A stretch of DNA of 64,000 nucleotides, taken from assembly GCA_963580285.1 (NCBI GenBank), contig OY757011.1:203997644-204061643 (forward strand). The letters run 5' to 3'. This document shows positions 22,001-34,611 of this stretch, piece by piece (position 1 is the stretch's first letter; each line of letters starts with the position of its first letter). The translations under genes were made by a program, and so were the position numbers. Source of the DNA: Lucinisca nassula. Lineage: Eukaryota > Mollusca > Bivalvia > Lucinida > Lucinidae. Below the pieces are notes generated by a model. It did not search any database and was not told where the DNA came from. It worked only from the letters and a program-made list of their open reading frames with translations.

Positions 22001-22789
22001 TTGCAGATGATCATGCTGAGCAGAACCTCGTGTTGGAAACGCTCATCTACAACAGACCCCCCTATCCGATTCTTATATTCTTCATCCTACTGATTCTTGT
22101 CCTTCTTTTGCCAAGTAAAGGCATTAATTAGGAAATACACTCAAATTCTTGGCCTACATTAGACCTTATCATTTAGGATCATTTATCGTCAGTTTTAATA
22201 CCATTTCAAAGCATTTGATTAAAAGTTTTGCAGAAGCTGGAAATGAGTATAATCAAACCATAAGGAGGTAGATCTACATTTTTAAGCTTTAATATAATGA
22301 AACAATATAACTCTTGAATAACCCATACATATATTTTCTGTCATTTAGTGTTTTACTACTTTGTTTTTGCACACCCCTCAGGAATCTCAATTCTTATTCT
22401 CTATGTCAAAATATAACAGGAGGCAAACATAAATTCCCCAACCCCGCCAAAACTGCAATTATTCAAGAAAGTTCTGGAATGTCCTATATTTGTGACTAAT
22501 TTGCTGTACGCCAATACTTATGGTAGAGTACTTAAACGAAACGCAACGTTTTTCAGTCTGTGACCAGCTATGCTTCACTTGTTAACAATTATTTTTGGTT
22601 TGGCTCTGCGTTTAATGTATTCTGCCCAAGAAGCATTAAACATACAATAATAATAATAATTATTATTATACATTTATTTATCAATATAATAACTATGGTA
22701 TACAGTGTATATTCCACATAACAAGAACAACACACAACTATCAAATATACCTACTTACATAGAGTAACATCAACTGTACGCTTGAATTG
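22001..22789. other. No gene seen
   Basis: AT-rich; a short (AAT)/(ATT) hairpin occurs at about 22,648-22,672. Confidence 0.45.
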
Positions 22790-23066
22790 AAGTATAGTAG
22801 TCGCAGAGAAGATTGACTAGGCGGAGCTATCGTTTGTACCTGCCTTAGGAATATTCCATCAACAAAAAGGTAAATCAAGTCACCCGATTGTGTGAATTCA
22901 ACTAACACAAGCGTAGCTGTGGTGTATATGACCATTTCGTCGGCTTGTAGAAAGCGTGCTCAAAGGCAATCTACCGGATCTTCTGGTGGACTCAGCGAAA
23001 TTGACATAAATAGACAACACCCGAATAGCTCCGCCTAGTCAATCTTATCTGCGACTACTATACTTG
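22790..23066. mobile_element. MITE with ~43-bp inverted ends
   Basis: AAGTATAGTAGTCGCAGAGA at the left and its complement ATCTGCGACTACTATACTT at the right, continuing inward through GACTAGGCGGAGCTAT / ATAGCTCCGCCTAGTC. Unrelated to families A-D. Confidence 0.8.
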
Positions 23067-24046
23067 GTAAGCAACATTACACATATTAACTTTCGTTCGA
23101 AAACTGTTTTTGGTACATGATATCAGATTCAATCAACTTTTGTTCTGTGACACATAAAGTGGCAAAACCGCAGGTATTTCCATTAAATACTACATGGCGG
23201 ACTTGCAGACAGGTCAGATACACAGAGTCATTGAACTCAGGCTACATAAAACGAAACAGACTTTAAATTTCTGTAAGCGACTTTTCAAAACTTGTAGATG
23301 TTCGTAAGATTCTTAATTTTAGCTACACTTTTTACAATAGTTAATAGTTTATATAACTTTCAATGCTTTACTACGACTTCCACCTTTCCCTCCTCCTTTC
23401 ATAGACAAACACTGTGACCTGAGATACAATGATTTATTTAATGAAGCACAGCTTTATAATATTAAATGCACTTTTTTGACAATAAATACAATCCATGTAT
23501 TGATTACAGTTCCGAAACAGATTATTTAATCATCGTTATATATACAAGTCAGCTGTCGTTGTGAACCACAGTTTAAGGTTGCACATGCCATCTGTGTTAA
23601 TGCTGGGTTTCGTATCTGAAAAGATATAATGTTGCCTTCATGTGAACAAACGTTATAAGACACAACATGGAAATGGTAAAAGTTGCTCTAATTGTTATGA
23701 CTTATTGTAAATATTTTCTGTGAAAACGATCCTTTGAAGGAAGAAACGAGCCAAATAAATACCAACAATAATTTAGAATTCTCTATGTCATACCGTAGAA
23801 ATGCCTCGCGTTAAAAAGTCTCTTAAATGAACGCGTTTAAATTACCGGTAAGCTATACAGGTTGCATTTGGAAACACATAGGAATAAAAACGAAGTTTTC
23901 TGGACCAGAATAGCTCGTTTAAACCCATTAGGCCTCATCAGTGACCCTAGTATTAATATTAAGACTCGCCATGGGCTCGGTGATCCCATAGTAAATATAA
24001 ATGGCACTATAATGTAATACTAATTTATCTAGAGAAAATTTGGCAT
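23067..24046. other. No gene; degenerate hammerhead at 23,901-23,950
   Basis: Unrecognised AT-rich sequence apart from a minus-strand hammerhead relic, listed separately. Confidence 0.45.
23901..23950 (-). other. Degenerate hammerhead ribozyme relic
   Basis: On the minus strand CTAGGGTCACTGATGAGGCC is preserved, but the GAAA box reads TAAA and stem II is broken. Downstream GCTATTCTGG parallels the helix III and cleavage-site region of the 36,910 copy. Inactive. Confidence 0.6.
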
Positions 24047-25112
24047 GGAACGGCGAACTTTGGGACTATAAATATTTGTTCGAGACAGGGGTAGTTCGAG
24101 AAACCGAGGCACTGATGAGTTAGGAGGCCTTCATGCGGACTGAAAAAATTATTTGTCTAAATCGCGACGGAAGTAAGGGCGAGGATTGTGGCCACGTAAA
24201 ATCGATTTAAGCCCCCCAGTGGAAATCTTCCACTGACCGTTCCAAGGTAGAAGTAAAACAAAGATCAGGAATTGATACAATTAACTTACTCCTCCCATAA
24301 AAGACACCAAAGGGAAAGAAATACAAACATTAAGCGACCAGACCATAATGGAAACCTAAACAAAGGAAGGCCATAAGGACAGTTACTTTCCCACAAAATG
24401 GCCATATGGCCATCCAAAATTAAAAGACACAAGTGATACACACAGTAAGTAACAAACAACAACATAAATAAATCGCCACAGAAGAACCGCCTTGGAACGG
24501 TCAGTGGAAAGATTTCCACTGGGGGGGGGGGGGGGGGGGCTTAAATCGATTTTACGTGGCCACAATCCTCGCCCTTACTTCCGTCGCGATTTAGACAAAT
24601 AATTTGTTCAGTCCTCATGAAGGCCTCCTAACTAGGCGGCTCTTCTGTGGCGATTTATTTATGTTGTTGTTTGTTACTTAATGTGTGTATCACTTGTGTC
24701 TTTTGGTTTTGGATGGCCATATGGCCATTTTGTGGGAAAGTAACTGTCCTTATGGCCTTCCTTTGTTTATGTTTCCATTATGGTCTGGTCGCTTAATGTT
24801 TGTATTTCTTTCCCTTTGGTGTCTTTTATGGGTGGAGTAAGTTAATTGTATCAATTCCTGATCTTTGTTTTACTTCTACTTTTTGATCATAGAGCCAGGT
24901 AAGGAGGCATAAAATGGACATCTTTTTATTTGTTTTTAAATGTATGTTGTGTGTACTCATTAGAATCGCCTCATCAAGGCGATTCTAATTTGTACACACA
25001 ACATACATTTTCAAGATTAATTAAGATAATTATCCCAAATATATTCATATATACAGTAATGGATGTTTTTCCTAGGGATTCTTCGAAAGGGCCGTGGCAA
25101 ACGAGCCATTGA
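24047..25112. mobile_element. Family C MITE interrupted by R1 copies
   Basis: Family C text (TTCGAGACAGGGGTAGTTCG) stops at about 24,109 and resumes near 24,890 with GGAGGCATAAAATGG, the central hairpin (GAATCGCCTC...GGCGATTCTA, 24,945-25,012) and the other end GAGCCATTGAAGTTT. Confidence 0.65.
24108..24633. mobile_element. R1 copy with ~130-bp terminal inverted repeats
   Basis: The left end (CACTGATGAGTTAGGAGGCC to ACTGACCGTTCCAAGG, 24,108-24,247) and right end (CCTTGGAACGGTCAGTGG to AAGGCCTCCTAACT, 24,489-24,633) are inverted copies around a ~240-bp centre. A G-run of about 18 lies at 24,522-24,539. A second inverted R1 segment follows (24,640-24,890). No transposase. Confidence 0.8.
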
Positions 25113-25318
25113 AGTTTCATTTCTTCTCAAAACCATATATTGCGGGTAGAGGTTAAAACAGCCGCGTTCCAACGAGCACACACGATCTTTGTTTTGAGCA
25201 GAAATAAGAAACTGCCAGAAATTTTGTGTACAATTTCAGACGGCCGTGTTATCATTACCTTCCGCCAGGACCAGAAAATACGAAATACCCATCATCAGCT
25301 TATTATGGTCCTGGATTA

Positions 25319-25698
25319 CAGAGGACCGGCGTTATAACGACAGTATTTGTTTCCTATTAGAGTGCCGTTATAATGAATTTGCCGTTATACAGATTCCCAG
25401 TTAGGATTATGATAGATTATAAAAGGTCTTCCACATAATTACTCCAAGAAACAAATGTTATAGACATTTGTTAGAATCGCCTCGATGAGGCGATTCTAAC
25501 CATTGTCTATAACATTTGTTTGTTTTTTTACAAGAATCTTTCATGACTATGGATTCGAATTGGGCATTTCCAACCCGACGGATGCCCAAGCCGCTCGAAA
25601 TCAAGACTAAACCTTCAGCTAAGAATTCATTCCATTGAAACTGTCGGTATAACTAGTTTTGCCGTTATAACGAATGTCGTTATAACGCGGGTCCTCTG
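25319..25698. mobile_element. Family D MITE with TA target duplication
   Basis: Inverted ends CAGAGGACCGGCGTTATAAC and GTTATAACGCGGGTCCTCTG, each flanked by TA, as for Tc1/mariner-type elements. The centre holds a GAATCGCCTC...GAGGCGATTC hairpin related to that of families A-C. Confidence 0.85.
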
Positions 25699-26534
25699 TA
25701 CAATTAAAAATTCAGAACCTATAGAAACTGCAGGGAAACACAAAATATATGATGTGCAAGATAACGAAACAGACGCCTAAACGCCTTCTTATGATAAATG
25801 TAGATGAACATTAGTCCGCTTTTCGAGGGAGTTTCTTACTCGTTTAAATGATTACGAATACACAGCTAGAAATTCTTCTCAGTTTCTATTTTAAAACGAG
25901 TACTTACGATTGTATTGTGATTACATCTGCTTTTGTCATATGGTGTTCTGCATCCATAACGTAGAGGTCTGTTCACGTTATTTCCCTCTGCCCCCCAGGT
26001 GTAAACAACGTTGTAAATATCTTGACCCTAAAATATGGCAGATATAAAAAATGCCACTTGGCAAGACGATGTAATAATAAGCTGTTCGAGGTAATGGCGA
26101 CGTGCTATGTACGCTCCACAGGAGTGCAATGAAGCCACAGGTAGGTTCTTAACTTTAGTTTTGGCTCAATTTTGCCTAGAATTATTATGTTATTCCCTTT
26201 GGTGTCTTTTATGGGTGGAGTAAGTTAATTGTATCAATTCCTGATCTTTGCTTTACTTCTACTTATTCAGTCTGTTTAATTTTCTGATCACCATGCTTTA
26301 GCGTTGTATTTGACCTATGAAACCAAATTTAGTGGTCTTACAGGTTTTGGAATCTGATTTATTCCAAGTCTAATTTACAGATTTGAAAAGCAAATGAGTA
26401 GAAACAAGATTCTGAAATAAATCTGACAAAAATTAACAGAATGCAAGAAGACACACACAAACATACGGAATATATGAACACTGAAATACAAATCCGCACA
26501 CCTATGAGGAATCACAAAGGGACATTACCCAGTA
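25699..26534. other. No gene; R1 fragment at 26,185-26,268
   Basis: AT-rich sequence. Bases 26,192-26,268 are a reverse R1 fragment (CCCTTTGGTGTCTTTTATGG ...). Confidence 0.5.
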
Positions 26535-26627
26535 AGCATTCTACATAAATCTACAGCGGGCCGTTAGCGGCCCGTCAGGGTAGCTGACGGGCCGCTAACG
26601 GCCCGCTGTAGATTTATGTAGAATGCT
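26535..26627. repeat. Perfect 44-bp-arm palindrome, 5-nt loop
   Basis: The arms (26,535-26,578 and 26,584-26,627) are exact complements, AT-rich outside and GC-rich inside (GCGGGCCGTTAGCGGCCCG). Outside, CCCAGTA and GCAGGG resemble the CCCAGCAGG/CTGCAGGG ends of the element at 37,289-37,440, suggesting a minimal MITE. Confidence 0.9.
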
Positions 26628-27774
26628 AGCAGGGTACAACATAGGACTGGCTACTGGACTTGTCAGTATAGTCTGAGTGTACATCCTTCAACCCCTTTAA
26701 GAGAAACAGAACCTATGCGAAATGAATGAAGTGACAGAGGCATCAATTCGTTATCGCTTGTTCTGTAGGGTTTGCAACACTCTGTTATTTCACCTCAGTG
26801 GGTGGGACTCAGTTTGTATTTAGATGCGTTAGTCACCTCCCTTTGCCTTAATGGCTGCTCCTTTGCTTTGAAATCGCTAAACTTTATTTTTTTCTGAATT
26901 TTTGTTCATTAGATGAAGACTTCTGATGTTACATATACTCGTTTGCAGAAGCTGCTTCAGATATTTTATTGATCAAAATTAATTAAGCAGATCAATCATA
27001 GGCTTTGCAAATCGAAAGTTAAATCAAGGATGCAGTTTTGAAACGAACAGCTTATAAATATCAAAGTGTGCGAACGTTTTTGACTTACCGGTTCGGCTTT
27101 TCCAAAGTTTGTATAACAAGTGATTGGACCTGGGTATTCGGTATCACATCGTATGACGTATCTCGCCCAACGTTCCAGGCGACTGTTCCATGCCTGTATA
27201 AACGAACCATGTAAACTGTTCATATGTGTTACTTACAATTATATGTTCGTTAAACATTCAACAGACGGAAATTGTATTATAAAGTGATAAGAAAAGATTC
27301 AATCTGTCTGGCATCCGCACAGCCTGATCACTTCCGTAGTGTCCTTTGCTTGGATAATATAAACACTGTTTTTAAATATCTGGATTTTCAAAACCCTTGC
27401 TAATTTGTGGAGTTGAGCAAGCCAGTTTGTGTCAAATCCGGTTGCTAACCCTGATGTCAGGCTTTTCCCATGACACGGCTCGTTAGATCAATCTGTCGGT
27501 TTGTACAGAAAATTATGTAAGATATGATTATTTTAGTTCCTGGTCAATAGCTTTACCTTTTACTTTGCCTGTGTTTTAACGCCTAAATTAATCGCAGCTC
27601 CTACTTTCTGGTGGACAATGTGCGCTGGACCTGCAAATCGCTTGTGTATAAACTAGTACGAAAAGATTTCCAGTAACCTTCCTCAAACACATATATGGAA
27701 ACATACCAGTGCAAAATAATGCTCCTTTTCAGGGTCACAGGAAAATCAGACCAAATTGTCGCAAACAAAACATA
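26628..27774. other. No gene seen
   Basis: AT-rich, no recognised repeats, exons or RNA genes. Confidence 0.4.
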
Positions 27775-27850
27775 GAAGGGAAGGCAATGATCAGAAATCG
27801 ATACAATCACCTCACACCCTCCGTTCAAGACATCAGAGGGAAAGATGGTC
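27775..27850 (+). repeat. R1 fragment
   Basis: GAAGGGAAGGCAATGATCAG through ACATCAGAGGGAAAG follows the R1 order. Confidence 0.6.
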
Positions 27851-28330
27851 GTATATAAAGCAATTGCATTACAATTAAACAATTACAAGTAGACAGCCAA
27901 AACGTCAGTTGTTTTACCAAAAATCTGCCCGACTGCTTTCCAAAATATCATCAGGACACTTGAAGCATTTAGTCTGGATGTTGATGGTCTCTGGTGGTTT
28001 CAGTCATGTCTGTATGACAGAACTCGTTGACTGTACATGATACTTGTTCATCATTTGATAATATAAAGTTCTGTGGGCGATACAACTCATTTGGCCTCTG
28101 GTATACACTGTACATGTTAATGCAACTAAAGCAAAACTTGAAACTGCTCTTAAAACTATGAGAGTTTGGCTCATGAAAATGAACTGTCCCTACTCCTTTG
28201 TCAGACTGAGCCTATTCTGCTTGGGACAAAACAAACGTTCTCAAGCTGTAGAAATTTGAATGTTTCATGTAATGGGATCAATATTGAGTGGACAGCTTGG
28301 GGCATTCAAAAAAAAAAAAAAAAAAGACGC
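27851..28330. other. No gene seen
   Basis: Unrecognised; ends in a poly-A tract at 28,309-28,324. Confidence 0.4.
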
Positions 28331-28770
28331 GCGTCCTTGAAACGGTCCATGAAAACTACTTGGTGAGTTTAAATCGATTTTCAGGTAGCCACAACCCTCG
28401 CCGCGGTTTACACAGTAAATTGATCAGCCCGCGGGAAGAGTTTCAAACAAATTCAGAATTGAAACAATGATAAGGACTCGACAGCATGAAATAACTGGAA
28501 TGCTTAAGCAAAAGAAAAAAAAAAAAAACAGTTGGAAATATAGCAGGCACCACCGACGTGCTTAAAAACCTTCAGGCCGGAGCCGTCATAAGGTTTGAAT
28601 TCCGACCCTCCGCAGTGCAATGAAATGAGAAGCAAAGTAAACCTGCATCTGGGGAAGGGGATTCAGCACAGAACACAGAAGTAAAATCAATGGTCAGGAA
28701 TCAATACAATTACCTCACACCTCCAAGACATCAAAGGGAAAGAAACACGAACTAAAATTAACATCTCTAC
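28331..28770 (+). repeat. Diverged R1 fragments
   Basis: GTTTAAATCGATTTTCAGG, GATCAGCCCGCGGGAAGAG and CAATTACCTCACACCTCC are degraded R1 end and centre motifs. Confidence 0.5.
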
Positions 28771-29049
28771 TATAAAGAAAACGGTTCTGGCTGAAAGCCT
28801 GAGTTTAAGAAATTTAAACTTCCGGTCTGAATTGCAATGCTGTGTCATACCTAATTAAAAAGACAAATCCATCGAGATGGAAATTGCTACATTGTTAAAT
28901 TACCATGTATGAAATACAATAATGATCAATTAAGATTTGGGATTCAATAATAATCTAAATACAAATAGGAATCAAACTACTAGCTGGAAGACGTAGTGTC
29001 AAACTACTCTTCAAAAGAGTTTCACTTCTATCGATGATTTCATAACGAT
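28771..29049. other. No gene seen
   Basis: Unrecognised sequence. Confidence 0.4.
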
Positions 29050-29200
29050 AACACCCCCATTTTTTCACATCTCCAAAATGGCTACTTTTCTGATGAAAAT
29101 CCATGACGTTTTTCTTATTTTTACTGCAAATATAGGTTGTGGGGTGCTCGTTTGAACCGCCTCATTCTAACGAGTACCCGCAATCTATGTATGATGAATT
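29050..29200. mobile_element. Family B MITE, truncated
   Basis: CACATCTCCAAAATGGCTAC and the ATAGGTTGTGGGGTGCTCG hairpin arm are present; the right end is missing. Confidence 0.6.
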
Positions 29201-29590
29201 ATTGTGACTTTTCCTGAGTAAACTTTTCATTTTATTATGCGCCCTAAGGCATTTTTCTCCATGAGTTAAAACAAGCATTGCAATCCCACAATGTAAAATT
29301 GTACTGCATATAACATACCAGATCCCTGGCGCCGACCTCTTTTCGCAGGAGATTATGGGCAGAGATTATGAAAAACTGTTCATCTCCTTTCAGCTCACCT
29401 ATAATCAAATGAAGTATGTTAGTTCCCTGCTGATGCTTAATAAATGCGACAATTATCAAAAGACATCTAATTGTTTTAGTCATACCGTTAATTAGTAATA
29501 CTCCTTCTTACAGAGAACATTTAATCAGAAAGGAGATCTATATTGTTAAATTCAGAAAGTGGTGTATATAAAGGATCTTACATGAGTGTT
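29201..29590. other. No gene seen
   Basis: Unrecognised AT-rich sequence. Confidence 0.4.
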
Positions 29591-30690
29591 CATGCATTAT
29601 TGAATTTATTAAACGAGTTGAGGAAAAGGGATAAAATGCGAGGCTTTGCCGAGCATTTTATCCTTTTTCCTCAACGAGTTTAATAAATTCAATAATACAT
29701 GAGCACGAATGCAAGATTCTATTTATCATATGACATTTAAAACGCATTTTATTCTCGATTGTTTACAAAAATATCAATATGCCGCCATTAGTAAACGCGA
29801 CGTCGTTAAGGACGTCGTACATGTAACGTTACGGGACGTATCTAGCTAATTTGCATATTTAATCCACTAGTGGATTATCGAAAATATTACATATAGATTA
29901 TTCATTCTCCTAGTTGAAATATGGGATTTATAAACCGAGGGAGGTAAAACAATCCGATGAAGAAACGAGTGCGAAGCACGAGTTTCTTTAACGGATTGTT
30001 TTACCTCCCGAGGTTTATAAATCCCATATTTCAAATAGGAGAAATGTATAATCTGTATATTACATGCACTTCCATAGACCATTAGGAGAGTTTGGATCTT
30101 GAATTTTGGATCTGAATGCCCGTTCAGTTGACTGTTTACAGCTCATGTAAACGGTTCAATCAGCGAAGTGTTACAGAATCTGGGTGGAAGAACAACTGGA
30201 TGGGCGCCATTTTGAAAGCGCTTTCTACAGTTTTGAACAAAAATAGAAGAAACAAAGTGTTTCAGTGATAAAACAAGTAAAACGTTAGATTAAATAAAGC
30301 AAAACTTACGTCCTAATCAATGGTCATATCCATGTTTTCTTTTGTTTCAGCGTTGCATCCGACTCAAACGTCACGCATTCTGAACGTCTGTTGATATTTC
30401 TTAGACGCCATAACAATGACGTCATGAATAACGTCGCCGTGATTGAAACTTTCCCGCGTTTGAATAGAACAATTTCACTGCAAAGCGGTATCTCGTATCT
30501 TGTACATAAAGTAGTTCCAGCTGAAGGGATTTATTTCCCCGGCTAAGAGGAAATATTTCTTCTTAGCAAAAAGGAAAATACCAAGTTTATGTCTGGTAGA
30601 AATCATGGTATTTCTCTGTAATGCATGTAATATATGGCGTTATTACACTCTCAGACGCGACGTCATGTGATAAAGAATAATAATATAATG
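29591..30690. mobile_element. Composite foldback element with two long hairpins
   Basis: Hairpin 1 at 29,596-29,697 (arms about 45 bp around GAGGCTTTGCCGAG). Hairpin 2 at 29,907-30,042 (arms about 60 bp; GAAATATGGGATTTATAAAC ... complement). The intervening block matches 10,430-13,075. A related block is at 31,275-31,620, with GACGTCGCGTCTGAGAACG near an end. Confidence 0.65.
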
Positions 30691-31274
30691 TCATGAAAGC
30701 TCTTGTGAACACACGCAAAATATATTCTGCGTAATTTTTTCATGATATCTGCATTGACACAAAATATGACGTATTAATAGTTTATGCGCTCCTGTTATGA
30801 TACAAATAATTTCTAGTAACCTTTCTCAAGCACTTATAAGGAAACATACCAGTAAAAATAATGCTGCTTTTCAGAGAAGATTTGTGACATTATTTGATTT
30901 AAGGCTTTCATTTATGTTCGAAATATAGATTCGTGGAAATCAGAGCCGCCGAGTCTAAAGAGTACACACCATTTATATTTTTGAGTAGAAAAGGGTGTTA
31001 CCAGTATTTGTTTCTATGGGATTGATAATGAGACTAAGTTTTTTGACTACCACTGGCAAAAATATATCAGAAGCGGTAAATCTTACTTTAGGACTTACAA
31101 CTTCAGTATGTTTAGAGAAATATTAGAGTCCTCGAAGACATGTTCTGCAAACAAAGACCTTTAAATGATTATTTTGGAGATGAAAATGTTTAACTAAATA
31201 CCAACAAGGAACGATAGAAAGTGCAAAAGTTTACTGGCCAGTTATATTATCATAATAGGCAGGAATGAAAAGAT
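30691..31274. other. No gene; degraded family A/B hairpin at 30,915-30,990
   Basis: GAAATATAGATTCGTGG ... GAGTACACACCATTTATATT is a decayed version of the MITE central hairpin. Confidence 0.45.
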
Positions 31275-31626
31275 CTTGTTTAAATCCTTTAAAATTATAA
31301 TGCCGGAAACATTTATCATACGACGTCGCGTCTGAGAACGTAATAACGCCATGTAATAAATTCGGTAATTCACTAGTGGATTAAATATAAAAATTTGTTA
31401 GATACAATACATAACGTTATATGTACGACGTCCCAAACGACGTCACATTTACTAATTGCGAAATATTGACATTTTTATGATACAGTCGTGAATAAAATGC
31501 GTTATAAATACCATATGATAAACAGAATCTGACATTTTTATGATACAGTCGTGAATAAAATGCGTTATAAATATCATATGATAAACAGAATCTTGCATTC
31601 GTGCTCATGTGTTATTGAAGTCGAGC
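31275..31626. repeat. Related foldback segment with a 63-bp tandem duplication
   Basis: TGACATTTTTATGATACAGT... occurs twice in tandem at about 31,467-31,592, within the family described at 29,591-30,690. Confidence 0.7.
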
Positions 31627-32210
31627 ATTTAAAAATAGAAGTGAAGGCAATGATCAAGAATTGATACAATCAACCCACAGCTCCCACCAGAGACATCAAA
31701 GGAAGAGAAAGAGAGAAAGACAAACACGAAATAACCAGGCTGTAATGGAAACATCAATACCGGAAAGCCAAAATGACACTTACTTTCCCACAAGAATGCC
31801 AATTGGCTTTCCAAAAGAAAAAATACAAGCGATACACACAATGAAAGACAAACCATAACAAAAATAAACCACGACAGAAGAACCACCCCGGAACAGCCAG
31901 TGAAACTAACTCCACTTGGGTCGGGGCGCTTAAATAGATTTTAAGCGACCGCAATCTACGCCCTTACTTCCGTCGCGATTTAGACAAATATATTTTTCAG
32001 TCCGCACGGAGGCCTCCAAACTCATCAGTGCAACATCTCCCAGAACACAAAATCAAACAACCACAGAGATGAAACAACGGTGAGGTTTCGACAGCAAGAA
32101 ACCACTGAAATGCTGGAGCAAAGGACAATCAACAATTTAACTCCGATGGGCCCAACCACAACCCTTTTCCTCAGCTCATTTGATAAATTTAATAATGCCT
32201 GAACACTCAA
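31627..32210 (+). repeat. R1 copy
   Basis: Starts AATAGAAGTGAAGGCAATGA and proceeds through the R1 centre and end (TTAGACAAATATATTTTTCAG, CATCAGTGCAACATCTCC). Confidence 0.7.
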
Positions 32211-32419
32211 TGACATATAATATTTATTAAAGATCTGTTAAGACAAGGGTTTAAAACTTTACCTTCTTTCGAAATCGCTATCAGGGGTGACACTGTTGAA
32301 GCGAATCTCCCGACCATCAAACAGAATATGAGTAATTCAGTTTGTCAACTCAGACCTCAAAACAGTTGTTATTTTCAATACTTCTTATCTGACCCGCTCA
32401 TACATGTTACGAAAAAGAA
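32211..32419. other. No gene seen
   Basis: Unrecognised sequence between two R1 segments. Confidence 0.4.
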
Positions 32420-32665
32420 AAATAGAAGTGAAGGCAATGATCTGGAATCGAGGCAATTAACCCACAGCTCCCATCAGAGACACCAAAGGGAAAGAAACAC
32501 AAACATGAAATAACTAGACCTTTATAGAAACACCAATACCGAAAAGCCAAAAGGAAGTCAATTTCCAACAAAACGGCCAATTGGCTATCCAAAAAAAAAA
32601 AAAAAAAAAAAACTACGATACACCCACTCAAAGACAACCATAACAAAAATAAACCGCGATAGAAG
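32420..32665 (+). repeat. R1 fragment
   Basis: AATAGAAGTGAAGGCAATGA through ATAAACCGCGATAGAAG, with an A-run of about 20 at 32,590-32,611. Confidence 0.7.
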
Positions 32666-34611
32666 TCACAATTACTGACAAAACATACAATGCGTTATTC
32701 TGTTGTGAAGCTTGAGAATGCGCCTCGATTACCCAGCTCTACATGTGACTTAATTTAGCATTCCTGTAATTTATTTAGGATTAATTATAGTAGTGAAAGG
32801 GGAGGATAAGGCTTCCCTTAACATGTCATAAAATGTCAAAATCAAATGATATCTTTATTGTGCAAGCTCAGATAACATAATGCATGAGCCATATAACAAC
32901 ATTAAACGTTATAGTATGACAAAACAAGTAAAGGTATGCGGTATAGGGTTCGGGGAGGCGGACAGGTGATATAGATATATGTACGTACACTATGATTGTA
33001 AACAATGTGATACATATCGTGTAGTTCGTCACTGTGGGTGGAAAATCCCCGGCCCTACGTCTGGACTATAGGGCCTTCTGCTTGATACACAACACTCGCG
33101 TGTTTGCTATCTTGCATTTATAGTATCACATGTTTTAACGTGCGATTGTGACACTTCTTGAGATACCCAACTATGGGATAGGAATTATCTTCCGATGTGC
33201 TGCCATGTTGACACAAAGGGTTGCATAAATTTGCGCTACATTATTAAGTAGTAATGATAGGACTGACAAAACGTACAATGCGTTATTCTGGTGTGAAGTT
33301 TGATAGGACATACTACTACTTCAGTATGTCCTTATTTGACAACCGTGACACCACTTGTACGAGTTGTTTCCCCTGTCAGTAGTCATAGTGAAAATTCATT
33401 TGGATAAACAGTTGAAACAAAACTTAAACAGCATAAATTACAAAGTGCTGATAGCCCCTGATAGCGATTTTTTTTTTAAAAAAAAGGTACACATAGTTTG
33501 TAATTATTCACGATATTGATACACGAGTTCATTTGATTCGATATGCATATATTCTGGACATATAATATATACTTTATGAAGAGGTTTATATTAAAGCTTC
33601 TATTAAATGCATTAAAAATTATATAGGCATAAATTCGGCCCGTTAAAGAAGGCACACATCGGAAGCAGATGATCAACATGCTTACAAAGGCGGTGTCTGT
33701 CAAGTGGACGAATTGTTGGACATTTTTCGGTGAATAGTTGGTTACAGATTTTGAAGACAGGTTTGATACAGTTTTAGATTTCACAGAGGCAGTTCAATTG
33801 GAATTGGTCCCTCCAATCAATGTCGTGCCTTCGCAACCTTTTCAACTTGGCTTAAAGGAGCAGGATGTTTTTTTTTATTATTTTTCGTGAAACCCATTAC
33901 ATTAAGCACAATTATACGCAATTTTGAGCAGTGCCTATCTCGTCAGAGTCTGGCGCCAGTAATGTAATATTTTCTCACGGTATATTAGGTCAGTAGATTA
34001 ACAGGTAGATTATTCAAGTCTGCATACTAGGTAAAGATTTTAATCATGATAAAAAGTCACTATCTAATGCAACTGCACCATGTGAATCGGTCGATTTGCT
34101 TACCTAGCATTTTATTGTGTATGCTTTTCAAATGTTTGGTATACAAGGTGTACGTTTCTCATTAATAACTATAAAGTAATGCACACGGTTCACGCTGTTA
34201 TATATTTGTCACACCCCAGATGAACATTTGATAGAAAAACATATTAATGGATATAATGTATTATCTTTAAGCAATTTGCATCACGAAAAAGATGTATATA
34301 TATGAAAAAAGATAGGTTGGCTTTAAGTTCGGAATGGCAATTAATCAAGCAATACAGGTTTGCTAGTCGCAGTTAAACGAATATATCGGAATTCATTATT
34401 CATTCATATTTTCGCATATTTGGTAAAAAAAAAATGCGAAATCGTTCTTTGACATCAAATGTGCACAGCCGGCTTAATTACTTGATACAGCTGCAACAAT
34501 TTATAAAATAACTTTAAAATGTGAAACCTCCCATCTAGTGGTTCTCACCTAAAGCGACACTGACTTACCAGTACTGGTTTCAAAATAAAAGTTAAGGTAA
34601 TGATAAGGGCG
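32666..34611. other. No gene; one short duplicated motif
   Basis: CAATGCGTTATTCTGTTGTG near 32,690 recurs as CAATGCGTTATTCTGGTGTG near 33,278, about 590 bases apart and possibly the edges of an old element. No exon recognised in the remaining 1.9 kb. Confidence 0.4.

Noticed and set aside
22640..22672. AAT/ATT hairpin as a regulatory RNA
   Set aside because: Simple-sequence palindrome expected from AT-rich microsatellites.
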